A model generated the notes under the pieces. It did no database searches and had not been told where the DNA came from. It saw only the letters and a list, made by a program, of their open reading frames with translations. Shown piece by piece: positions 7,715-17,506 of a DNA stretch of 17,506 nt; the first letter of the stretch is position 1, and each line of letters begins with the position of its first letter. The stretch is taken from positions 1 to 17,506 of the forward strand of contig JAAXHF010000338.1 in assembly GCA_012271025.1 (NCBI GenBank), in the 5' to 3' direction. The translations under genes were made by a program, and so were the position numbers. Source of the DNA: Deltaproteobacteria bacterium. Lineage in GTDB: Bacteria; Desulfobacterota_B; Binatia; Bin18.

Positions 7715-7743
7715 TTGACACGCCCGAACCGGGCGCGCACAAT
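7715..7743 (+). promoter_or_regulatory. Predicted nitroreductase promoter with palindromic operator in the spacer
   Basis: A perfect -35 TTGACA (7715-7720) and a -10 CACAAT (7738-7743) are separated by exactly 17 nt. The spacer contains a perfect 6-bp inverted repeat, CGCCCG-AAC-CGGGCG (7721-7735). An inverted repeat between the two boxes is a classic place for a repressor or MerR-type activator. A start near 7750 gives a leader of about 60 nt before the nitroreductase. Both elements are read from the sequence; the regulator is unknown. Confidence 0.55.
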
Positions 7744-7812
7744 AACGCCGGCCGGACTTCACGCACTGTAGCCGTGCGCAGGGATTTCGACAAGACTGAT
7801 AAGGAGGAAAAC

Positions 7813-8466
7813 ATGGCCCAACACGAGCTGTTTGACATTATGGCCTCGACCCGCAGCATGCGCCGTCTGAAACCCGATCCGGTTCCGGACGCTCTCATTT
7901 ACCAGGTCCTAGACGCCGGGATTCGGGCGCCGAGCGGCACCAATACCCAGAACTGGCGTTTTGTGGTGGTCAAAGACCCGGACATCAAAAAACAGGTGGC
8001 CGCAGTCTACCAAAAAGGCTGGGCTCAGGTTGAGACGATGTACGCGGACCGGCTCGGACCCGAACACATGGAAGACACAAAATTTCGGCGGCTGATCAAC
8101 GCCGCCGCCTATCTGGCCCAGAACATGGCCGAGGTTCCGGTGCTGCTGTTCGCCTGTCTCAAAGAACGGCCCATGCCGCCGGAGTTGGCGGCCAGGCTGG
8201 CCCGCCTGTCCGGCTCGAGCATCTATCCTGCCGTCCAGAACATGTTGCTGGCGTGTCGAGCCCTGGGACTCGGTGCCACCCTGACGACAGTTGCCTCGCT
8301 CCACGAAGAAGAAATCAGGGCCGTCTTGAAGCTGCCCGAGGACATTTCGACCTATGCTCTGCTGCCGATCGGCTATCCCATGGGCCGATTTGGGCCGGTG
8401 ACGCGTGTGCCTGCCGAAGAAGTGACCTGCGTCGATCAGTGGGGCACGCCACTCAAAAAGGGCTGA
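7813..8466 (+). CDS. Nitroreductase-family FMN oxidoreductase
   Basis: The 217-residue protein matches the nitroreductase family in length and in its motifs: STRSMRRLKPDPVP near the N-terminus (FMN phosphate contacts R14, S15 and R17/R18), APSGTNTQNWRFVVV at 39-53 (flavin contacts), AVQNMLLACRALGLG at 140-154 and IGYPMGRFGPVTR at 186-198. Members reduce nitro compounds, quinones, flavins or enoyl/halogenated substrates with NAD(P)H; the true substrate here cannot be told. ATG 7813 is chosen because AAGGAGG (7801-7807) sits 5 nt upstream and the motif spacing fits. The longer upstream reading has no family similarity. It is divergent from the lipoprotein gene and convergent with the LeuA-domain gene, so it is probably monocistronic. 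Confidence 0.9.
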   Translation: MAQHELFDIMASTRSMRRLKPDPVPDALIYQVLDAGIRAPSGTNTQNWRFVVVKDPDIKKQVAAVYQKGWAQVETMYADRLGPEHMEDTKFRRLINAAAYLAQNMAEVPVLLFACLKERPMPPELAARLARLSGSSIYPAVQNMLLACRALGLGATLTTVASLHEEEIRAVLKLPEDISTYALLPIGYPMGRFGPVTRVPAEEVTCVDQWGTPLKKG

Positions 8467-8504
8467 GGAGGAGTTGGTCGAGCTGTATCGGCTCAGTCCT
8501 CCTC
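8465..8504. terminator. Possible bidirectional hairpin between convergent genes
   Basis: GAGGAGGA (8465-8472) can pair with TCCTCCTC (8497-8504), with an inner GAGC/GCTC stem (8480-8483, 8491-8494). It spans the nitroreductase stop and the last codons (EEED) of the opposing gene. There is no clear T-tract on either side, so intrinsic termination is uncertain. Confidence 0.35.
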
Positions 8505-8996
8505 CTCGTCGTGCCGGCTCAGCAGAGTGGTAATCGCCCACTCATAGCCGTCGGTCAGCGCCATCCAGGCCGAGGCGAGCAGGTCGCGCGACGTGCGCAT
8601 GGTGCTCCACCGCTGTTGCCCGTCGCTGAATTTCATGATCGACACCACCTCGGCGGCGGTGCCCGGTCCACCCCGATGGGTGTACAACTCGACGAGCTCT
8701 ACACCCTCGATCACCGGAAAATGGTGGAGCAAGACCCGACGCAGCGCCGAGTCCAGGGCCTGGACGCCGCCCACGCCTTGGGCGGCTTCAATCTTCTCCT
8801 GGCCGTTCACCTCGACAACCACCACCGCGTCTATGGCCCGGCGTCCTTTCCACTCCTCGTCAACCACGCGCCAGCGAACGATTTCGAACGGTGGACGGTA
8901 GCGCGGGTCCTGCCGCCAGCGGGCCACGTCCTGCGAGGCCTGGGGGGCCGTGGCGGCGTCAAAAAAGTCTTCGGAGGGTGCCTTTTTTTGCGTCAT
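8493..8996 (-). CDS. Stand-alone LeuA/CimA-type allosteric (LeuA_dimer) domain protein
   Basis: The 167-residue protein has no TIM-barrel catalytic domain. Residues about 35-160 look like the C-terminal regulatory domain of 2-isopropylmalate and citramalate synthases: PFEIVRWRVVDEEW, then AIDAVVVVEVNGQEKIEAAQ, GVGGVQALDSALRRVL (compare G-x-GPVNALDxALR), VELVELYTHRGGPGTAAEV, the edge strand with SDGQQRWSTM, and LLASAWMALTDGYEWAI. In the full enzymes this domain dimerises and binds leucine or isoleucine as feedback inhibitor. Alone it could sense a small molecule or act on a separate synthase; this is inference. ATG 8996 has AGGAAG upstream. The C-terminus is acidic (DEEED). The gene lies 50 bp after the 79-residue protein gene on the same strand, a likely operon. 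It is not the stump of a longer gene: no barrel sequence is seen upstream. Confidence 0.78.
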   Translation of the reverse strand: MTQKKAPSEDFFDAATAPQASQDVARWRQDPRYRPPFEIVRWRVVDEEWKGRRAIDAVVVVEVNGQEKIEAAQGVGGVQALDSALRRVLLHHFPVIEGVELVELYTHRGGPGTAAEVVSIMKFSDGQQRWSTMRTSRDLLASAWMALTDGYEWAITTLLSRHDEEED

Positions 8997-9046
8997 GTAG
9001 ACTTCCTGTATGTGCGCTATGGGAGACGTTTACCACACCAGGAGTG

Positions 9047-9286
9047 TTAGACCTCGCCCAGGGTGTCCCAGTGAATTTCCCAGAATTGGGGCAGGGGCGG
9101 GGAAAATTCGAAGTGCCCGCCAAAGCACGCAAAGCTGGGTTGGTGGGATAAGCGCTCGCGCAGCAGGTGGAGATAATCCTCAAGCTCCTGCTCGGTCGGG
9201 TTCCCCGCTGCGTTGCTGACGGGGGGGGCACCGATATCCATGCGCCTGCGCTGGCCACATTTTTGACAACTGATATCCACGTGCAT
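9047..9286 (-). CDS. Small Cys-containing hypothetical protein
   Basis: I do not recognise a family for this 79-residue protein. It starts MHVDISCQKCGQRRRMDIG, with a C7-x2-C10 knuckle, and later has C54-x3-H58 (ACFGGHFEF), so a single zinc site of C2-CH type is possible. The middle (TEQELEDYLHLLRERL) is a predicted amphipathic helix, and the C-terminus is aromatic-rich (PQFWEIHWDTLGEV). ATG 9286 is preceded by CAGGGGAG, a fair ribosome site. It is the first gene of a probable two-gene unit with the LeuA-domain gene and is divergent from the ferredoxin gene, sharing a 75-bp gap. A real gene is likely because of the Cys spacing, ribosome site and operon position. Confidence 0.6.
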   Translation of the reverse strand: MHVDISCQKCGQRRRMDIGAPPVSNAAGNPTEQELEDYLHLLRERLSHQPSFACFGGHFEFSPPLPQFWEIHWDTLGEV

Positions 9287-9361
9287 AGGCTCCCCTGGAT
9301 TTGCCGGTCTGAACCAGATACATAGTACTGCCTACATGACTCCAAAGGAGGCTGCAAGCGC

Positions 9362-9715
9362 ATGCCGTTGGTCACATTTGTGAAGCAAGAGCTGAGTATC
9401 GAGGTGCCCGAAGGGGCGAACCTGCGGGACGTCGCGCTGGAGAACAAGATCGACTTGTACGCGTTCCCGGATAGCCTGCTCAACTGCCGCGGGCGTGGCC
9501 TGTGCGGCACCTGCCGGGTACAGGTCGACGACCATCGGGCTCTGTCCGAACGCACCATAACGGATGAAAAAAAGAATGGCTGGGAGGGCAAAACCTATCG
9601 CCTGGCCTGCCAGTCGCAAGTGCTCGACGATGTGTCGGTTGTCACCAGTCCGCGTCGGATCCGGGGCTGGATGGACCATTCGACCTACGCCACCATGAAG
9701 AAACAAGGCGCCTGA
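9362..9715 (+). CDS. [2Fe-2S] ferredoxin
   Basis: The 117-residue cytosolic electron carrier shows the beta-grasp ferredoxin pattern: VTFVKQELSIEVPEGANLRDVALENKI, then the cluster loop NCRGRGLCGTCRV and a late ACQ. Cluster ligands are C42, C48, C51 and C83 (C-x5-C-x2-C-x31-C), closer to the adrenodoxin/bacterial spacing than to the plant C-x4-C. The C-terminal tail (SPRRIRGWMDHSTYATMKKQGA) is an extension of about 20 residues after the fold. ATG 9362 follows AAAGGAGG (9344-9351) by 10 nt. It stands alone between a divergent gene pair and the guaB promoter. Its redox partner is unknown; the nitroreductase nearby is a possibility only by proximity. Confidence 0.9.
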   Translation: MPLVTFVKQELSIEVPEGANLRDVALENKIDLYAFPDSLLNCRGRGLCGTCRVQVDDHRALSERTITDEKKNGWEGKTYRLACQSQVLDDVSVVTSPRRIRGWMDHSTYATMKKQGA

Positions 9716-9760
9716 GATATCAAGTCCCAACCACTACATCTTGTGGGTCGGTCGATACCC

Positions 9761-9790
9761 TTGTCAAAGGGATAGCGCTTTGATATCAAA
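9761..9790 (+). promoter_or_regulatory. Predicted guaB promoter with palindromic operator over the -10
   Basis: A -35 TTGTCA (9761-9766) and a -10 TATCAA (9784-9789) are 17 nt apart. A perfect 12-bp palindrome, TTTGATATCAAA (9779-9790), covers the -10, and its half GATATCAA also occurs at 9716-9723 right after the ferredoxin stop. A repressor bound here would block initiation. PurR-like control would be expected for a purine gene, but the site does not match the E. coli PurR box as I know it. Confidence 0.5.
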
Positions 9791-9825
9791 AGCCATGCTC
9801 GTAGCGGCAAGCCCAGTCAGAACCG

Positions 9826-11360
<1,535 letters not shown>

Positions 11361-11382
11361 GGGGGCTGCCCTCCGGCGTCAT

Positions 11383-12909
11383 ATGATTCTTATTCTTGAT
11401 TTTGGCAGCCAATACACCCAGCTGATCGCCCGGCGCGTACGGGAAGCCCAGGTGTATTGCGAAATCCATCCCTACTCGGCGGCGGCCGAGGCCATCCGCC
11501 AGCTGCAACCCCAGGGTATTATCCTGTCGGGTGGGCCGGCCAGTGTGTATGAGGCCGACGCGCCCCGGCTGGAGGCGGCGGTGGTTGATACGCCGGTGCC
11601 TTTTCTGGGTATCTGCTACGGCATGGGTGTCCTGCACCAGCTGGCCGGGGCTCAGATGGTCAGGGCCGAGCGGCGGGAGTTTGGGGCGGCTCGGCTGTTT
11701 GTCGATGATACGCGCGATCTATTTGCCGGCTTCTCCGGCACCGACTCCAGCCAGGTGTGGATGAGCCACGGCGACAAGTCAGAGCGGCTGCCGGCCGGCT
11801 GGTCGGTGCTGGCCCACTCGCCGAACTCTCAGATCGCGGCCTGCCGCGATGCTTCGGGCCGTTTGTTCGGTGTGCAGTTTCATCCCGAGGTGGCGCATAC
11901 CGAGCGTGGCCGCGAGGTGTTGCACAATTTTCTGTTTCGGGTGTGTGGCTGTCGGCCCGACTGGACCATGGAAGGCTTTGTCGAGCACGAGATTGCGCGC
12001 ATCCGCCAACAGGTCGGCGACGGGCGGGTGGTGTGCGGGCTCAGCGGCGGGGTGGATTCCGCAGTCGTAGCCGCCCTGCTCAGCCGGGCGATCGGTGAGC
12101 GCCTGACGTGCATCTTTGTCGATAACGGTCTGCTGCGTCAGGGCGAGGCCGAGCAGGTCGAGCAGACCTTCTCCGGGCTCGGAATCCGGCTGCGGTGCGT
12201 CAATGCGGCCGAGCGCTTTCTCAAGAACCTCACCGGGGTCGAAGACCCGGAGCGCAAGCGTCGGATCATCGGTCACACCTTCATCGATGTCTTCGAGGAA
12301 GCCGCCCGCCCGCTGCGGGCCGACTTCCTGGCCCAGGGCACGCTGTACCCGGATGTGATCGAGTCGGTATCGTTCAGGGGCCCGTCGGCCACCATCAAAA
12401 GCCACCACAACGTCGGCGGCCTGCCCGAGCGCATGCGCCTGGCCCTGGTCGAGCCCTTGCGCGAGCTGTTCAAGGATGAGGTTCGGGTGCTGGGGCGGGT
12501 GCTGGGGCTGTCCGAGGAGATCGTCGGCCGCCAGCCTTTTCCCGGCCCGGGCCTGGCCATTCGTCTGCTCGGGGCGGTCGAGGAATCGCAGCTGGCGCTG
12601 CTGCGCCGGGCCGACGCCATCGTCGATGAGGAAATCCGGGCGGCGGATTTCTACCACAAGATGTGGCAGACCTTTGCCGTCCTGCTGCCGGTCAAAAGCG
12701 TCGGAGTCATGGGCGATGCGCGGACCTATGAGAACGTGGTCGCCATCCGGGCGGTCGAGAGCGTAGACGGCATGACCGCCGACTGGGCTCGGCTGCCGCA
12801 CGAGTTGCTGAACACCATATCGAACCGCATCATCAACGAAGTCCGAGGCATCAACCGGGTCGTGCTGGATATTTCGTCCAAGCCGCCGGCAACCATCGAG
12901 TGGGAATGA
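11383..12909 (+). CDS. guaA: GMP synthase (glutamine-hydrolysing)
   Basis: GuaA converts XMP, ATP and glutamine to GMP, directly using the GuaB product. The 508-residue protein is full length. The class I glutamine amidotransferase domain (1-190) has the triad Cys78 (GICYGMG), His167 and Glu169 (QFHPEV). The ATP-pyrophosphatase domain begins near 195 with the P-loop SGGVDS (221-226) and FVDNGLLR. The C-terminal dimerisation domain contains [10 protein letters not shown] and ends KPPATIEWE, the canonical terminus. ATG 11383 gives the usual [13 protein letters not shown] start. The ribosome site is weak: the only G-rich run (from 11358) lies about 20 nt upstream, so translation may depend on coupling to guaB, 22 bp away. 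Confidence 0.97.
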   Translation: MILILDFGSQYTQLIARRVREAQVYCEIHPYSAAAEAIRQLQPQGIILSGGPASVYEADAPRLEAAVVDTPVPFLGICYGMGVLHQLAGAQMVRAERREFGAARLFVDDTRDLFAGFSGTDSSQVWMSHGDKSERLPAGWSVLAHSPNSQIAACRDASGRLFGVQFHPEVAHTERGREVLHNFLFRVCGCRPDWTMEGFVEHEIARIRQQVGDGRVVCGLSGGVDSAVVAALLSRAIGERLTCIFVDNGLLRQGEAEQVEQTFSGLGIRLRCVNAAERFLKNLTGVEDPERKRRIIGHTFIDVFEEAARPLRADFLAQGTLYPDVIESVSFRGPSATIKSHHNVGGLPERMRLALVEPLRELFKDEVRVLGRVLGLSEEIVGRQPFPGPGLAIRLLGAVEESQLALLRRADAIVDEEIRAADFYHKMWQTFAVLLPVKSVGVMGDARTYENVVAIRAVESVDGMTADWARLPHELLNTISNRIINEVRGINRVVLDISSKPPATIEWE

Positions 12910-12968
12910 GGAACGGCCGAGTGACGTGTGTCGAATGACGCCCGAGCGGTGACGGAGGGGAAGTCGGA

Positions 12969-16448
<3,480 letters not shown>

Positions 16449-16466
16449 GCGGCCGGCCGCGCCATC

Positions 16467-16662
16467 TCTCCGTCACTTCGACCGGAGCCCCGGATCGAAG
16501 TCCGGGGTGGGGTGGAGAATTCTTTCACCCGCTGCGCCGGAGCCAAAGCGCCGAGCGTGCAGGATCTTTCCCTTTCGATTTCGCTCTGAGCAGGCTCCTT
16601 CGACGTCGCTCAGGACAGGCTGCTACGCGGTCCTTCGGACTGCGCCGGTCGAAATGACGAGA
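16467..16662. repeat. MITE-like dispersed element with terminal inverted repeats
   Basis: The left end TCTCCGTCACTTCGACCGG (16467-16485) is the near-perfect inverse of the right end CCGGTCGAAATGACGAGA (16645-16662). Inside are a 7-bp hairpin CCCCGGA/TCCGGGG (16488-16507), a CTTCGACG...CTCAGGACAGG segment and a CGGTCCTTCGGACTGCG palindromic segment. It has no coding capacity. Short elements with 'GTCA-TTCGACCGG' ends are common between genes of alphaproteobacterial genomes. It fills most of the gap after dnaE and could end its transcript. Only one copy is visible here, so dispersal is inferred. Confidence 0.6.
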
Positions 16663-16758
16663 GGGGAGACGGCTGGCCGGATACGCGCCGCCGCGCCGTT
16701 CAGGATTTCCGGTCCGATACCCTTTGACGCGGGCGACCCCGTCCCCACATGACCGGGG
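16663..16758. other. Noncoding gap before the DUF6635-like gene
   Basis: This stretch completes the 310-bp gap between dnaE and the next gene. I see no clear promoter. A short inverted repeat CCCCG/CGGGG (16737-16741, 16754-16758) stands directly before the ATG at 16759 and could hide the start of translation. Confidence 0.3.
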
Positions 16759-17506
16759 ATGAGCGAAATGGACGCACAGCATGTCGCCGGCACGGAAATC
16801 GCGCTGCCGCCGCCCGACCGGCAGGACGTCGACGGCATTTTCGACGATGCCGTCCGCCGCTATGTCGCCGGGCGGCGCGAACGGATACCGGCGTTCGTCG
16901 AGCGGAATTTCGGGCTTCGCGGGTCTCTGGAGCTGCATCGCCACGCACTCGGCCTCGACCTTGTGCGCGCGCCGTACAACGTCGTGGCCGGCGTAGCGAC
17001 TGCGGCGTGCGGCGTCGGTGCTGCGGGGTTGCGGGCTGCCGGTGCGCGCGGGGCGGCGGCCCGGCTGACCGCCCGCAATCTGTTCTGGAAGACACGGGTC
17101 GCCCGCGAGCTGGAAGGGCGCCTGCCCACCGCCCTTCTGGAACTGCCTCTGGACCAGGGCGACCGCCGGACCGACCGCGACCGGCTGGTCGAAGAAGCCC
17201 TCTCGGATCCGCGAATGGCGGCGCATTTCGATCGCCTGCTGAAGATCGTCGGCGACCGGGCCGACGACCGCGCCTTTCGCGACAGGGTGAGCGCCGCCAT
17301 GCAGGACTATCTCGGCAGCCGCGCGGCGGCGACCGATATCACAGCCTCCCTGTTCGCGGCCGGTGCGGGGTTCGTGGCCAGCCAGAAGTTCACCCCGGGG
17401 ACGGCGGCCCTGTCCGGCGTCGTCGCCGGTTCGATCGCCCATTCGACCGCGGTTGCCGGTTTCTGGGCCGGTCCCTGGCTGGGCGGGCTGTATTACAGTC
17501 TGGTAT
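16759..17506 (+). CDS. DUF6635-like hydrophobic protein, partial, C-terminus off the right edge
   Basis: The frame is open from ATG 16759 to the window edge (249 codons). The N-terminal part is charged (DDAVRRYVAGRRERIPAFVE, then RNFGLRGSLELHRHALGLD) and leads into a hydrophobic stretch (PYNVVAGVATAACGVGAAGL). A conserved-looking helical block follows (RNLFWKTRVARELEGRLPT, ELPLDQGDRR), then a Gly/Ala-rich membrane-like end (TASLFAAGAGFVASQKF and AGFWAGPWLGGLYY). This layout matches alphaproteobacterial proteins annotated as DUF6635, whose function is unknown. No good ribosome site precedes 16759; ATG 16768 is an alternative. Phe codons are 9 TTC to 1 TTT, like the 3' part of dnaE and unlike the rest of the window. 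Confidence 0.68.
   Translation, partial: MSEMDAQHVAGTEIALPPPDRQDVDGIFDDAVRRYVAGRRERIPAFVERNFGLRGSLELHRHALGLDLVRAPYNVVAGVATAACGVGAAGLRAAGARGAAARLTARNLFWKTRVARELEGRLPTALLELPLDQGDRRTDRDRLVEEALSDPRMAAHFDRLLKIVGDRADDRAFRDRVSAAMQDYLGSRAAATDITASLFAAGAGFVASQKFTPGTAALSGVVAGSIAHSTAVAGFWAGPWLGGLYYSLV

Noticed and set aside
7531..7812. 94-codon N-terminal extension of the nitroreductase
   Set aside because: It overlaps the lipoprotein gene and ignores the strong AAGGAGG site at 7801-7807 and the family's normal length.
7662..7898. 79-residue N-terminal extension of the hydrolase lipoprotein
   Set aside because: It would overlap the divergent nitroreductase start and promoter and would bury the lipoprotein signal peptide; ATG 7661 fits better.
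8253..9050. 265-codon plus-strand frame
   Set aside because: It overlaps the nitroreductase in another frame and is antisense to the LeuA-domain gene, with no motif.
16525..17442. 305-codon minus-strand frame covering the repeat and the DUF6635-like gene
   Set aside because: It runs through the noncoding repeat element, and the opposite strand gives a recognisable protein.

Overview
The window is a GC-rich, Gram-negative bacterial fragment: it has outer-membrane and periplasmic efflux components, a lipoprotein signal and proteobacterial-type housekeeping genes. It carries no rRNA, tRNA, CRISPR array, transposase or phage gene that I can recognise. From about 1 to 15,230 the codon style (TTT and TTC both common) and protein style look like a deltaproteobacterial or Tectomicrobia-type lineage. 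From about 15,230 to the right end the codon style (almost only TTC and ATC) and the protein sequence look alphaproteobacterial. The change falls inside a highly conserved block of dnaE, so the right end may be a natural mosaic or an assembly chimera. This is the most important caution about the window.

Layout, left to right. (1) 1-220, minus: the N-terminal part of a HigB toxin, cut by the window edge, with a compact promoter and an inverted-repeat operator at 228-264. (2) 275-342: a small REP-like element with three short hairpins. (3) 6669-393, minus: a copper/silver (HME-RND) efflux operon in the order small exported Cys/His protein, TolC/CusC-type outer-membrane channel, CusB-type adaptor with a heavy-metal-binding domain and a His4 tail, and CusA-type RND pump. 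The last three genes overlap or nearly abut. (4) 7661-6738, minus: an alpha/beta-hydrolase-fold lipoprotein whose nucleophile position is Gly instead of Ser. (5) 7813-8466, plus: a nitroreductase-family flavoprotein behind a good promoter with a palindrome in its spacer. (6) 9286-8493, minus: two small genes, a Cys-containing 79-residue protein and a stand-alone LeuA/CimA-type allosteric domain with no catalytic barrel. (7) 9362-9715, plus: a [2Fe-2S] ferredoxin.

(8) 9891-16448, plus: guaB, guaA and dnaE in tandem. The two guanine-nucleotide genes are 22 bp apart and dnaE follows 59 bp later. guaB is preceded by a promoter overlapped by a perfect 12-bp palindrome and then by a strong intrinsic terminator ending 30 bases before its start codon, an arrangement that suggests attenuation. 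GuaB makes XMP and GuaA aminates it to GMP. DnaE is the replicative polymerase subunit, so the cluster joins purine supply and DNA synthesis. (9) 16449-16758: a noncoding region holding a MITE-like element of about 196 bp with 18-19 bp terminal inverted repeats. (10) 16759 to the right edge, plus: the start of a hydrophobic protein resembling the alphaproteobacterial DUF6635 family.

No wholly new multi-gene system is visible. The leads most worth pursuing are the mosaic dnaE, the orphan LeuA regulatory domain with its small partner, the serine-less hydrolase lipoprotein, and the guaB leader.
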